Assembly (NCBI GenBank): GCA_003994795.1
Contig: AP018272.1
Coordinates: 62,001 to 126,000 of the forward strand
Source: Cylindrospermum sp. NIES-4074
GTDB lineage: Bacteria; Cyanobacteriota; Cyanobacteriia; Cyanobacteriales; Nostocaceae
Length of the DNA: 64,000 bases
Direction of reading: 5' to 3'
The notes under the pieces were generated by a model. It worked only from the letters and a program-made list of their open reading frames with translations. It ran no database searches and was not told where the DNA came from. Positions 18,201-27,300 of this stretch are shown here, in pieces (the first letter of the stretch is position 1; every line of letters begins with the position of its first letter). A program made the translations under genes and the position numbers.

Positions 18201-18698
18201 TGCTAATTTATCGCCCTTGCTATCAGTAAAAATGCCAACTTTTTCGTGAAATATATGCTGTGGATCTAGTTGCTGTGTACTATCTTCTGGTTGCCCATTT
18301 TCTTTTAGAGGAATAGCAATTTTAATATCGAGATACTGGTTTTGAATTAACCAACTGAGAATTTCTAGATGTTTGAGTTGGGCAAAACTTTCTGGTGGTT
18401 TTAAGTCTGCGTCTAACCGAGATAGTAACGCGTCTCGCAGTTCATATCCTTGTTGAATTGCTTGCAAATCCTGTGGGCTAAACTGACAGCCCATAATTAA
18501 CCGCATTCGCCCTTTGTTGTACAGCATTGCACCTAAACCCCGTGCAACTTTACTCAAGATAGCACTGCTAAAAAAACCTGCTTTGCGGTCATATTGAATC
18601 GCGCACTCTAAAGCAGGAATGTAGAAATCAGTGATAATGTTATGGGTGTTGCTGGTGTAGCTAATTTTCCAAGGATATTCGCGTAAAATTTTCGGCAT
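15300..18698 (-). CDS. Phospholipase D-SNF2 helicase of an Hma-like defence system
   Basis: Probable DNA translocase/nuclease subunit of antiphage defence. N-terminal phospholipase D-type domain: HEKVGIF with His151 and Lys153, then FNGSNNES. SNF2 core: Walker A DEVGLGKT at 345-352, DEAH at 471-474, SATPMQ near 511. The C-terminal helicase lobe has FTQYTDTMDYL and EQRIGRIDRIGQ. Three in-frame insertions made of heptamer-derived repeats interrupt the protein: near residues 255-290, 398-433 and 834-870, the last with a 15-residue unit present twice. They lie between conserved motifs, so the enzyme may tolerate them. The matching methyltransferase and ATPase genes are upstream on the same strand, separated by a toxin pair and Uma2. 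Confidence 0.85.
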   Translation of the reverse strand: MPKILREYPWKISYTSNTHNIITDFYIPALECAIQYDRKAGFFSSAILSKVARGLGAMLYNKGRMRLIMGCQFSPQDLQAIQQGYELRDALLSRLDADLKPPESFAQLKHLEILSWLIQNQYLDIKIAIPLKENGQPEDSTQQLDPQHIFHEKVGIFTDSKGDKLAFNGSNNESIGGWERNVESFHVYCSWEGGRELDRVEEEVARFEQLWYDISPNVRVFEVPEAVQKKLLRYAPTTKPDWNSQIEFDTRPINNVDSLQLTDSLTVDGSLLTEKHREPSSVNHQPSTVISEQERLAFTQLANIHEHPGCLDFCLKSIPIHPWPHQIKILRRVAQNFPQSFLIADEVGLGKTIETGLILRYLLLSKKVKRVLILAPASVQPQWQEELREKFNLHFWSHTQNSFTVDSSLLTEKYRQQSTLRQAQCIAVNSQPLTNPWNTQDLILASSHLVRRTERMHQILEAEPWDLVVLDEAHHARRKSPQDRKETPNRLLELMEQLKEKTKSLVLLSATPMQIDAIEIFDLLHLLGLQGHWSYGDNFCNYFASLQGAVNQEVINFWQVMSTDYFQRGGQPCSRLQQFLAKQNRILAYKMQDTWQRGKKISNHKQLLADEDFIATSRQYLTVNTPLKDLMFRHTRDTLRQYYQRGLLEKDIPTRVVQDNAITLEPQREVPLYVAVSDYVRHFYRLAQKEQRSCLGFLMTLYRKRLTSSFYAIKSSLQRRLDYLLTQHGSVLSEDDLADVDDADDVVIAGLETFFEPVDPQEIQYLEELLQQFENTGEDTKLSRFIQILRQELTERETAIVFTQYTDTMDYLRDTLKELYGSQVACYSGRGGELLTVHSSPLTEQYSPQSTVNSSPLTEQYSPQSTVNSQPNWYLVPKEDIKRRFRQDEIKILLCTESASEGLNLQNCGVLINYDMPWNPMRVEQRIGRIDRIGQKYPTVRIHNFYYDGTVEAKVYRKLRDRINAFATVVGNLQPILAQVPTFIEQAVMSADPEEEDVLMSEFDSVLDSPLPRLAIEEMVSQRVAEVPSVVATGEPVRVAMDLDADLAEIQKPIASTPFMPETIEQLFTSSAILQASGVQFERRSEGTWQLNYKGQNYMVTFYPNIFDEIPSLRFMNFGEPLFEELLQAVNF
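16088..16199. repeat. In-frame heptamer-derived repeat with 45-bp tandem duplication
   Basis: Units such as GTTGACGGTTGACTG and ATTGTTCAGTCAAGGG occur as a 45-bp block present twice in tandem. It is translated on the minus strand as a duplicated 15-residue segment (SSPLTEQYSPQSTVN) within the helicase C-terminal half. Confidence 0.85.
17400..17507. repeat. In-frame heptamer-derived repeat in the helicase gene
   Basis: It contains GTTGACTGTTGACGG and TTTTTCAGTCAACAGTG units of the family found at 16088-16199, 17827-17936 and 26435-26590. It keeps the helicase frame open, just before the segment encoding NPWNTQDLI. Confidence 0.8.
17827..17936. repeat. In-frame heptamer-derived repeat between PLD and helicase domains
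   Basis: It contains GATGACGGTTGACGG, TTTTTCAGTCAACAGTG and GTCAACTGTAAACTG units. The translation (about residues 255-290) is a Ser/Thr/Gln-rich linker between the phospholipase D domain and the SNF2 core. Confidence 0.8.
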
Positions 18699-18733
18699 AT
18701 TATGCAGTTGTTTATATCCTTTGAAAATTAATA

Positions 18734-19024
18734 CTAACGAGGTCTATTCTCTCGCCCGTGATAGACGCGTAAAATCACAACATCATTCTCAAGAATAACG
18801 TAGTGAATTATAAAACCGTATTTACCAAAAGAAACTAAAAGTTTTCGTAATCCTGCTATTTCATCTACAGTCGCGCCTCTACGAGGATTCAGCTGTAAAC
18901 TCTCGCCTGAAGATACAATTGCTTGTACTGCACGTGCTGCTGCATCAGCATTATTAAGTTTTATAAAATCGTAATGACGATTTAAGTCGTCAATTGCACT
19001 TAGACTCCAAACTATCTGGGACAT
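18734..19024 (-). CDS. ParE/RelE-superfamily toxin
   Basis: 96 residues with the ParE layout: VWSLSAIDDLNRHYDFI at the N-terminus, NPRRGATVDEIAGLRKL in the middle and IIHYVILENDVVILRVYHGRENR at the end. ParE toxins act on gyrase, while RelE toxins cut mRNA; the LRVYHGREN ending is more ParE-like. Its start lies inside the upstream antitoxin gene (13-bp overlap), the usual toxin-antitoxin arrangement. The pair lies between the helicase and Uma2 genes of the defence island. Confidence 0.85.
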   Translation of the reverse strand: MSQIVWSLSAIDDLNRHYDFIKLNNADAAARAVQAIVSSGESLQLNPRRGATVDEIAGLRKLLVSFGKYGFIIHYVILENDVVILRVYHGRENRPR

Positions 19025-19359
19025 GGGCGTTCTTGTTCAGTTCCTAAACTGTCTGCCCATTCGCGCACACGGTTATGCGTCACTCCTGAACCTGTGCGAC
19101 GGTAAGCTTCGAGAGCAGATTGACTCTGCTGAACCATTTGGGCTTCAGTAAGAGGTTGAAAATTTAATGCTGCGTCTATCTCACCGTACTCCAATGATTC
19201 TTCTGTGGTTTGAGTAGGTTGATTTGTCAGTAACCGCTCAAAATCTTCTAAGGAAGCGGATGTACCAGTTAGCCATGTTAACAGGAGACTTTTCACCTGT
19301 TCTCCGGGCAATGTTTCAATATGCTCTAAAATTTGCTGCCTAATATTGCTTGCTGTCAT
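19012..19359 (-). CDS. Antitoxin partner of the ParE-type toxin
   Basis: 115 residues. The N-terminal IRQQILEHIETLPGEQVKSL is helical, an acidic/Gln-rich middle follows, and the C-terminal tail VREWADSLGTEQERPCPR overlaps the toxin start. No ribbon-helix-helix motif is obvious, so the DNA-binding class is uncertain. Assignment rests on small size, overlap with the toxin gene and the acidic disordered C-terminal half. Confidence 0.7.
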   Translation of the reverse strand: MTASNIRQQILEHIETLPGEQVKSLLLTWLTGTSASLEDFERLLTNQPTQTTEESLEYGEIDAALNFQPLTEAQMVQQSQSALEAYRRTGSGVTHNRVREWADSLGTEQERPCPR

Positions 19360-19487
19360 AAGCTTTTAATTTTTGTAGTGGCTCAAGTAAATACAATGTT
19401 TTTCACCAGCATACCTAATTTTAGCAAAAATCTCGGAATTTACAAAATATAATTATTTTTGATTGTAGAGAGTTAACTATTAACTAT

Positions 19488-20150
19488 TTAAAGTGTGTTT
19501 GGGTCAATTCCTTGCTGTTGTAATCTGGCTAATAAATTTTGCAATTGTTCTTCTGGGGTTTGGTATCTGTTACCATTTTCGTCATACCAAAACAGCCATT
19601 CTCTTGTTCGTCCTTGATAAGTACCCTGTTCCCGTCCAATACCTAAACCAATTTCGGACATCCAAATTTTCTCCCCTGGTTGTAAAATGTATTCACCATT
19701 AATTAAGCGATAAACTTCTAAACGTTGACGCTTACGACGTAGCCGTGTTGGTGCATAAATGACATAATACAAAATGCCTAATTCTGCATAATCAATTTTT
19801 TTCTGTTCATATTCGCCATTGTAAGTTTGAGAAACAACTTCTAAAGCTAAAATTGGTGGAATACCCTCTTCTTCCCACAAAACATAACTAGAACGTCCAT
19901 TTTCTCCCACAAAACGTTCAACACCCAAACTCAAGAAACCATCAGGAACTATGGCTCCTTTACTGGGTGTATAATAAACTCCCATGTTAATGCCAAAAAA
20001 CCAGTCATCGCGGTTTTGCCAAATAGCGGCTAAGATGGCTAACAATAAGTTGGGAATTAATATTTGTAGTTCGTTATCCACAGGGATATCATCTGAATCT
20101 GGTAATTCTGCCGATGAAGGTACGCATTCTAAAGGATTGTAGTTATACAT
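19488..20150 (-). CDS. Uma2-family (DUF820) putative endonuclease
   Basis: PD-(D/E)XK-fold protein of the Uma2 family, very abundant in cyanobacteria and of unknown target. Core segments are IVPDGFLSLG, ALEVVSQTYNG and KKIDYAELGILYYVIY, which carry the Asp...Glu-x-Val...Lys pattern of the family. The start at 20150 (MYNYNPLECVPSSAELPDSD) is chosen because family members begin this way; an ATG 30 bp upstream is in frame. It may act alone or be cargo of the island; it is not a known core subunit of helicase-methylase-ATPase systems. Confidence 0.8.
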   Translation of the reverse strand: MYNYNPLECVPSSAELPDSDDIPVDNELQILIPNLLLAILAAIWQNRDDWFFGINMGVYYTPSKGAIVPDGFLSLGVERFVGENGRSSYVLWEEEGIPPILALEVVSQTYNGEYEQKKIDYAELGILYYVIYAPTRLRRKRQRLEVYRLINGEYILQPGEKIWMSEIGLGIGREQGTYQGRTREWLFWYDENGNRYQTPEEQLQNLLARLQQQGIDPNTL

Positions 20151-20268
20151 AACTTTTAAGCGAAGACAGAATACTGTCACTACAGGCTAACGCCTACATC
20201 AAATTTTATCAAATAAATACTACTAAATACTACAATGGTTGAAGAAGCAATCATTTGGTGTAATTGTG

Positions 20269-20541
20269 ATGCAATCAATTTTCTGGAGTGTAGAAGAAGT
20301 AGCCCTAAGAGCTAAACAGTTTTATGAAAACGGTATTCGTCAAAATGTCGAGTCGGGTGACAATATCGGTAAGATGATTGTGATTGATACAGAAACGGGT
20401 GAATATGGGATTGATCCAACTGGTGTAGAGACAGCATTAAGGTTAAAACAGAAAAACCCTAATGCTAGATTGTTTACTATACGGATTGGTTATGATGTTG
20501 CTGTAAGTTTTGGTGGTGCAATGGAGCGTACTGCTGAATGA
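20269..20541 (+). CDS. Antitoxin-like small protein paired with an aspartic-protease relic
   Basis: 90 residues from the preferred ATG at 20269; an in-frame ATG lies 30 bp earlier. The sequence MQSIFWSVEEVALRAKQFYE, GKMIVIDTETGEYGID and LFTIRIGYDVAVSFGG belongs to a small cyanobacterial family usually found ahead of a clan AA (retropepsin-like) protease gene. Its stop overlaps the next ATG (ATGA at 20538-20541). The partner is truncated here. It is transcribed against the surrounding defence genes. Confidence 0.6.
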   Translation: MQSIFWSVEEVALRAKQFYENGIRQNVESGDNIGKMIVIDTETGEYGIDPTGVETALRLKQKNPNARLFTIRIGYDVAVSFGGAMERTAE

Positions 20542-20771
20542 TTTATGGAAAAGTAATCGATGGTAGGGCATTTCACAAAAAATATGATACAGATGCAACC
20601 GCTCAAACATCTGCTACGTCTCAGTTTCTTAATTTTGAATTTTGAATTTTGAATTTTGAATTGGTATTAGCTGGTGGTTATAAACCTTTGCTTGGAACTT
20701 CTCTCATGGCAGGATATCATCTAGAAATAGATTTTCAAGACAATGGTTTAGTTTCCTTAAAGAAACTCTAA
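20538..20771 (+). pseudogene. Internally deleted clan AA aspartic-protease gene
   Basis: The 5' part reads MIYGKVIDGRAFHKKYD and the 3' part KPLLGTSLMAGYHLEIDFQD then NGLVSLKKL. These are the two ends of a retropepsin-like protease. The middle, including the catalytic VDTG segment, is gone. At the junction sits a heptamer array at 20631-20662 (four copies of AATTTTG), after a stop codon in the 5' frame. The product cannot be an active protease. Confidence 0.75.
20631..20662. repeat. AATTTTG heptamer array
   Basis: Four tandem copies of AATTTTG plus AATT lie exactly where the aspartic-protease gene lost its centre. The array probably took part in the deletion or filled it. Confidence 0.85.
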
Positions 20772-20805
20772 TCGATTAGTTGTTGTTTGGGTGGGTTTGG
20801 AATTA

Positions 20806-23712
20806 TCAGAATAAGCTCAATTGTCCACCTTGATTAAATGGTAACTCAGTCTGCACATAAGACACTTTAGCTTTGATTTCATCCATAGCCAACCACAAAT
20901 CTAACAACGCTTTTTCTTCAGTCAGGCGTTTCTTTTCATCACCACTGCGGGGAATTACTTTTAACGCTACTTCAAATGTCCGCATAAATAAATCGTTGCT
21001 GACTAAGCCTGTATTTTTCATAAACCTGCGGACTGGTTCTGTATTTTCTTCTTCTTGATAAAGGGCGATAATGGCGTGGAGTCCATCAACTAAATATCTG
21101 GCAGAAAATTCAGTATCAGTGACGGAGAAGGCGCGTTTTTTCAGGCGTTGTTCTGGAGTGAGTAATTTACAGTAACCGCTTCCAGAATCGAGTAATTTGT
21201 GTTTTTTCACCAAATCAGAAACATCAAAACCACCGACTGCTAAAGCCAGTTGTCTAGCTTCATCGAAAGGAAATTCTCGCGCTTCAAAGGTATCCCAGGC
21301 AAGGATGTACCATTGGGTTAAGGGGTCAATTCCATTAAAATCTTTACCTTGTAATAAGTTTTGCAATCGATATTCCACTACTGCTTGGCGTACTTCTTCA
21401 AATGCTGCTTTGGGTTCAACTGGATTTCCTGCGCTGTCGAGGATGGAACTATATTTGGTAAACACACTCAAAGCGGAACCGAAAGCACTTAAGCACAAGT
21501 TTATACCAGGGGGTTTAATGCGGCGTGAGGTATCTTTATCTTCTTCTCTATTAGCAGTAGGATAGGGATGTGCTACTTTATCAGCCGCAGGACGAGAATC
21601 TTCAGTTAAGCATTTTTCGAGTTCTGGCGCTTTTTCAAAGACGATATTTCGCACGTCAATTCGCACGTCATCCCACCAAGCTTGTTCGGCGTTGGGGTCG
21701 CGTTTGCGGCATACTAAAAGCACGGTGCTGGATACGGCGTTTTTCTGGGCTTGGTGTAAGTTTTGCGGGTTTTCGGTACTGACAGCCCATGATGCGGTAA
21801 TCTCGAAACCAGCATCGATGAGGGATTTAGCTAAGACATCCCACGCGCCGGAGTCTTTGTGGTTGAATTGTACTGTCATTACGCCGTCATCACGGAGGAC
21901 TCGGTGATATTCGGCGAACGCCATTGCCATTTTTGCTTCATAATCTTGGTTAGCGAGTTCTTCGGGTGATACTCCCATGTTGCGGAAGCGGGAAGGGTTG
22001 GCGACGGCTTCACGTTCTTTATCGGTAAGTTCTAGGTAGAATAATTCGGGGAAGATATCGCCAAGGGTGCGTTTTAGCCAGACGTAGAAAAAGTCTGAAA
22101 GCTCGGCGTATTGAATTGTGGCGTAATATGGTGGATCTGTGATAACTGCATCAATTGAGTTATCGGGGATATGAGTTAAGTTATCGGCTGAGGCTGAGTC
22201 GATTTTAATTGATTTTGGATTATGTTGTTCAAGTCCTGGGATACCTGTTGAACCTGGTTTTGTTCCGAATAGTTCACAAAGTTTTGTATAATGTTTTGTC
22301 GCATCCTCTAAGCAAGATTGCCAAAGTTCAATAGCACCATTTACTTCAGGATAATTCCACATCAAATTTAATGAGTGCATTCCTGACGCAGTTCTATAAG
22401 ATGCACGGCTTGAATCAAACATTGATAAGCGGCAATTTTTATCAGCACATCTATCTAAAACCAAAGCTAAATAAGTTAAAATCGCTTGTGCTTTTTCCCA
22501 TTCATACTCAGCCTGAATCAAGGATTTTGCTTCATTAATAATTTCTATATAAATCAGAAGAGTTAAAAGCTGACGAGGATTAAAAAGTTGATTCCAATTT
22601 CTCACCCCACGATTGTAACACCGTGTATCTTGACCTTGTAAAACTGGTTCAGATGGAATTAAAACAGAGTTACTATAAGTTTCTAAAATAAATTTTGTTT
22701 TTTCAATACCCTTTAAATCTAATTCCGTCGGTAATCTAAATTCTAAGTTTCCTAATCCCTGTTTATAAGCTATAGCATAAAGAGCATAATCAAAATCTTT
22801 CTCTAAAAGTTTATTATCTATATAATCACCTTCTATCAAATGTCCACAATTCGGACATTTACCATCGCCCCTACTAATAGTAGTTGTTGTATCAGGATCA
22901 TACTCTCCATGATCTGTCTCAATAGTTGTTCCTTTTCCCTTTCTACCCTGAATCAATTCAAAATCAACCCGCTTATTTTCAGGATTAGGGATTGGCTTTA
23001 CTGCACACCATTTATGCAAATTCTGCTTTTCCGGGCGTTTGTATAACCACCAATTTGGACTCAACGGAACAACAGACTCACAACTCGGACAAACAACCGT
23101 ATGCGCCCATAAATAATTTTGCACAGCTTCCCCAGGTAAAGAAGGGAAAAACTCAGCCAACCTTTTCTCAGCTTCATCTCCTACCCACTTCACCCATTTA
23201 TCAATATCCTGCTGCAAATCTGGGCCAAACTTTAGCGGATATTCCATCGCCGCCTTCATCGTCACCACCGCCACAGGATTTAAATCAGAAGCCAGCACAT
23301 TTAACCCATATCTCGCCGCCTCAAAAGGTATACTTCCACCACCTGCAAACGCATCTAACACAGTTGGTGTGCGAGTTCCCCAAACCTTCTCACAATAATC
23401 CTGCACCTTCTTAATTTGCACAGAATTAGGCGGCGTTTTATATAGCTTTACCTCCTTCCCCGGTACTAACCCTAGCAAATATTTAAATTCATCCTGTGTC
23501 ACATCTTCAGGTAGTAAAGAAGCTAATACACTGGCGCGACTAAAAGACAATGGCTTACGCGAATACCAACGATGTAAACCTTTAAATGGATTTCCCCCAT
23601 GTTCAAAATTAACTTGCTCGTTTAATATTTCTACTGGCATACCGTCTTCCGTTTTTTCTATGAATACCTTGGGTTTTTTAGGTATTGAATTAGTCATTTT
23701 ATTACTAACCAT
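20806..23712 (-). CDS. DUF1156-type DNA methyltransferase of the Hma-like system
   Basis: Predicted site-specific DNA methyltransferase, probably adenine or N4-cytosine. The N-terminal DUF1156-like segment contains NPFKGLHRWYSRKPLSFSRA. The SAM-binding motif is DAFAGGG (Phe122-Gly126). Two CxxC pairs (Cys208/211 and Cys286/289) suggest a zinc-binding insert. The catalytic motif IV is DPPYY at 526-530. At 968 residues it has the usual length for these large defence methylases. It follows the small-partner gene and a PIN-like remnant; the remnant's stop codon overlaps this start (ATGGTTAG), so the start may have evolved under coupling. Met6 is an alternative start. In such systems the methylase is thought to mark self DNA. 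Confidence 0.9.
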   Translation of the reverse strand: MVSNKMTNSIPKKPKVFIEKTEDGMPVEILNEQVNFEHGGNPFKGLHRWYSRKPLSFSRASVLASLLPEDVTQDEFKYLLGLVPGKEVKLYKTPPNSVQIKKVQDYCEKVWGTRTPTVLDAFAGGGSIPFEAARYGLNVLASDLNPVAVVTMKAAMEYPLKFGPDLQQDIDKWVKWVGDEAEKRLAEFFPSLPGEAVQNYLWAHTVVCPSCESVVPLSPNWWLYKRPEKQNLHKWCAVKPIPNPENKRVDFELIQGRKGKGTTIETDHGEYDPDTTTTISRGDGKCPNCGHLIEGDYIDNKLLEKDFDYALYAIAYKQGLGNLEFRLPTELDLKGIEKTKFILETYSNSVLIPSEPVLQGQDTRCYNRGVRNWNQLFNPRQLLTLLIYIEIINEAKSLIQAEYEWEKAQAILTYLALVLDRCADKNCRLSMFDSSRASYRTASGMHSLNLMWNYPEVNGAIELWQSCLEDATKHYTKLCELFGTKPGSTGIPGLEQHNPKSIKIDSASADNLTHIPDNSIDAVITDPPYYATIQYAELSDFFYVWLKRTLGDIFPELFYLELTDKEREAVANPSRFRNMGVSPEELANQDYEAKMAMAFAEYHRVLRDDGVMTVQFNHKDSGAWDVLAKSLIDAGFEITASWAVSTENPQNLHQAQKNAVSSTVLLVCRKRDPNAEQAWWDDVRIDVRNIVFEKAPELEKCLTEDSRPAADKVAHPYPTANREEDKDTSRRIKPPGINLCLSAFGSALSVFTKYSSILDSAGNPVEPKAAFEEVRQAVVEYRLQNLLQGKDFNGIDPLTQWYILAWDTFEAREFPFDEARQLALAVGGFDVSDLVKKHKLLDSGSGYCKLLTPEQRLKKRAFSVTDTEFSARYLVDGLHAIIALYQEEENTEPVRRFMKNTGLVSNDLFMRTFEVALKVIPRSGDEKKRLTEEKALLDLWLAMDEIKAKVSYVQTELPFNQGGQLSLF

Positions 23713-23875
23713 AAGTTTGAATATTATTAAAATTAATTGAATTAATCCTTGATGTTTGCAGATAATTAGCTAATTTGAAATCATCTGTAAGCACTAAATA
23801 TTTCTCTTTTGCTAAAGTCGTAATTCCACAAGCAGTCAGCCCATATTTAGTAAAATTATCTAGATGAACAGTTAA
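23704..23875 (-). pseudogene. C-terminal remnant of a PIN-like gene
   Basis: An open minus-strand frame without a start codon encodes LDNFTKYGLTACGITTLAKE, then KYLVLTDDFKLANYL, ending IN-FNNIQ-TYG. The pattern GLTxxxIxxLAxxKYLVLTDDxxLxxYL is that of the C-terminal half of PIN-fold nucleases, including the Asp-Asp pair. The 5' side is replaced by a GTTAACTGTTCA repeat. Its stop overlaps the methyltransferase start. Confidence 0.6.
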
Positions 23876-23881
23876 CAGTCA

Positions 23882-24310
23882 TCAATCCCCCAAAAGGACA
23901 CGAATCGCTTTCAAAGCCTGATTACGTTTACCATTGCTAATCTTGGCAAACCAGTAGTGCGATTCTTCATAACTCATGGCTCTAATTCCTTGGGCAATAT
24001 TCGCAATGCGTTCTATTTTAGAAAGCGGTTGCAAAGTCTGAAACAGCAACGCCAGATTTATCCCTGATTCCTCATTCAAAATATAAGGAGTTTGGCGATT
24101 GTGACTTAGGGTTTTGGGGTCATAATTATTCGCCTTCAAAGAATCATAAATTGCCTGTTTCACCTGAATTAAAGCATTGCCCTTTAAACGCCCAATGCGT
24201 TTAGCAGAGGGTCGCTTTTTTTCCCCGGCTTTTTTATAAGCACATTGATACAACTCCAGGGCAAAGTTATTGTTGTCTGTAGGAACCACTCGCAATTGAA
24301 ACTCTTGCAT
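23882..24310 (-). CDS. Small partner protein of the DUF499/DUF1156 system
   Basis: 142 residues with a basic stretch (KKAGEKKRPSAKRIGRLKG) and a C-terminal conserved-looking segment IAQGIRAMSYEESHYWFAK followed by ALKAIRVLLGD. From memory, similar proteins sit between DUF499 ATPase and methyltransferase genes in other bacteria, as a domain of unknown function. Its ATG is separated by 1 nt from the ATPase stop (TGAGATG), so translation is coupled. Confidence 0.7.
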   Translation of the reverse strand: MQEFQLRVVPTDNNNFALELYQCAYKKAGEKKRPSAKRIGRLKGNALIQVKQAIYDSLKANNYDPKTLSHNRQTPYILNEESGINLALLFQTLQPLSKIERIANIAQGIRAMSYEESHYWFAKISNGKRNQALKAIRVLLGD

Positions 24311-24311
24311 C

Positions 24312-27300
24312 TCAGTAAGTTACTTTCGCCGTCAAATTCAGCCTGTCAACCGGATTACGATTTAGGGACCCTTTGATATTACTGATTTCTGCGCCGTTTG
24401 GTTCGACTGGAGATGAAAATTCAAATACGAGCTTTAGGGAAACGTCAGCTTTTACATCCGGGCTACTCAGCAAAGTGTTAACAGCCCCCTGAAAACTCTG
24501 AAATCCTTTAACTGGCCCTTGGTACTCTAAGCGGATAAATTGTTCACCAACAGTAATAGTTGCCGTTTGGTCGATTAGCAAGGGTAGCTTTATTAACATA
24601 GGGAAAGCTGTCATCAATCTGCGGTAGTCCATCACCTGTCCGACAGAGATTTCCAAAGACTTGATACCCTGAACTTGATTATCTTTGATACAGTCTTCTA
24701 ATTGAGTAAATACACTATTGGGTGTTCCCTCCCGGTCAAATTCTTCCGGTTTAGCTTTAAATAGCGATAAATCATCCCAGTCATCGCCAATTTTTTCGCT
24801 TCCGTTAGGTGTGCGGGGTGTTCCAGTACCGTAGGTTAAAATGCTTGCTTGGGTTTCCCTTTCCTCTACTTCGCCGTTGCCATAGTCAGCTATAATTTTG
24901 AAAGAAGTGGTTTTAGCGATCGCCATCTCATACTCATCACTAGGGCGAAACTCCCCAACAACCAAATTCCCATCCTGATAAAGCTTAATCGTCAAAGCCC
25001 CCGAAGCCTTCCACCGCACCCGCACAGGTTTAAGATCATCATTACTGGACATCACCTGGGCGTTAAGTTCAATTTCTCGCGGTTTCGGTAATTCCAGAAT
25101 CCCCCGGCGATAAAGTACCATCCGCTCAGAAAATTCGATAGATTCAGGCAGGGTAAATTTACCCTCATCAGTTTTAATAAATAACTTATCACCCACCTTC
25201 ATATCCCAACTACCAGTCTGCAACCCCTGGCGGATAGTATCTCGCAGCTTGGATAATTCAGCATCAAGGAGTATATTTAAACTCAAGTCTTTGGCGAAAG
25301 CTTCCTTCAATGCTTTAGTTGTCCAATAAGTTAACCCAGACAGCCAAACCTTCTGCAAAATATAAGCAGGTGCATAAAATGGTGCATCATCAGCACGAAT
25401 TTTTTGACAATCTTTCAGTGCTTTTAAAATCACATCCTGTTGATTACTTTTACCCTTCACATCGCTAGAATCTTGGGCGGGAAGAGTGTAGTGCATCAAC
25501 CCCTTGGGAGCTTTTACAGGATCATTAGCAGGGTAAAATAAGTGGCGGTAGGCATTAGTTAAAGATACCCTTACCCCTAAATCAAGAGAACCTTTTTTAT
25601 CTTTGAGTTGCTTCTGCTGATTTTCTGATAAATCTTGCAAGCGATTGGGAGAATTGAGAATATTCAGAATAGCGCGAAACTCCCTGGCGTTGTTAATCGC
25701 TCGGTCTAATTCTTGCTTATTTGCAACTAAAAATAATAAGCGATTCCTAAATGTCCGAAACTTACCCGACTCACCTGTTTCATTAAAAATTTTCTCCACC
25801 ATTGGCGGTGGCCCTTCAGTAGTTACAGAAATAGTCGCCTCATTAAAGTCAATTAAACACAGGGCGATGCTATCAGAAACGTCATCCACATCCGCTGGTG
25901 ATTCTGGTGCAGAAACTAGCTTGAAGAATTTTTCAGCAAAAATTGTATCGCGGCGATTTCGCAAATCATCTTTCGCCTCGGTAATTCCCACTTGGGCTTT
26001 TTCTTCGGCAATAATTTTATTGATTGATGGTTCTTCTTTAAAACGAGCCAGAGTTGTAATTGGATCATTTTCCAAGTACCAAGCAACTTCACTCAGTCTT
26101 TCTAAGGCAGTATCAACAAAGCCAATTTCTAACCCTGGTGTCAACAAAGATAAATTTAATTCGGCGCGACGAATACCCGCAGATATACCTTGAGTGATGG
26201 AATGTAAAAGAATAGTCCGGGCTACCCAGGTAGAAAAGGGAGGTTTACCAGCAGCTTTCCATTCTGCATCTTGTAACTGAGCGTGTGCCTCTCTACCATC
26301 TTTATTATAAATATCTGCTTGGATAGTAATCCGCATCAAGGGACGTTCTAAACGGGCAGTTAAATCACTGGTGATTTCTTCCTCAACACCAACAGGGATG
26401 TGGTGGGGATGAATTAACGGTATCCAATTTGTTGAGTGTTGACTGTTGACTGGTGACTGGTGACTGGTGACTGTTGAGTGTTGACTGGTGACTGGTGACT
26501 GTTGACTGGTGAGTGTTGACTGGTGACTGGTGAGTGTATTTTGTCCGTCAGCAGTTAACCGTGAACCGTGAACAGTTAACCGTGAGCCGTCAGCATTTTG
26601 CCACAGATGACGTATGACTCTGGCAAATAACCGCAAAGCGCCTCTGGTGCGTTGGAAGTTGGGAATGGAGGCGATTTTTTTAGTTAGCAGGTTAAATAAT
26701 TCGGGGTGGAAGGGGTAACTTTGCTCGATGCTTTCCATGTAGCGTGCATCTTTGCAACCATCTGGTAAATTAATCCGACTAGCTTTGTAACTTTGTAAAT
26801 ATTCTTTTGAAGCATTATTGGCAGCATTAGCTTCAATACTGCTGAACATTCTCTGTTTAACTATGTTGTAAATTTCAATGTCAGTGCTGGGTTTAAGAAT
26901 GCGTTCTTGTCTAGCTGTGGCAGAAATGGTTTCCCGAATTTCGGTGGTTTCTTCCCCGAAACTGTCACTGGAGGAAGCGAGGGTGTAAACAAATACTAAA
27001 TTATTACAAGCTGCTGCCAAGTCCATGAGGGCGAATAAAAAAGCAACTACCTGTCCGGCTAAGTCGCTATTCCCAACTATAACAGCTTTGGCTTTTCTCA
27101 AATATGTAGCAATTTCATCGAGGATAATGACTGTGGGCTGCCCCTGGGTGATCCTTTCTAAAACTACAGTACCTGGACTAACTCGCTGTTCATCAGAACC
27201 TTTCAGCAAGCTGTAACCTGCCACACCGCCGATTTGATAGGCAATTTCTCCCCAAAGGGTGTAAGTGGTAACGCCAGTATCAGTATGTAAAACACCGTTA

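Noticed and set aside
26435-26590. CRISPR-like array
   Set aside because: The units are 7 bp heptamers without unique spacers, and they are translated within the ATPase gene.
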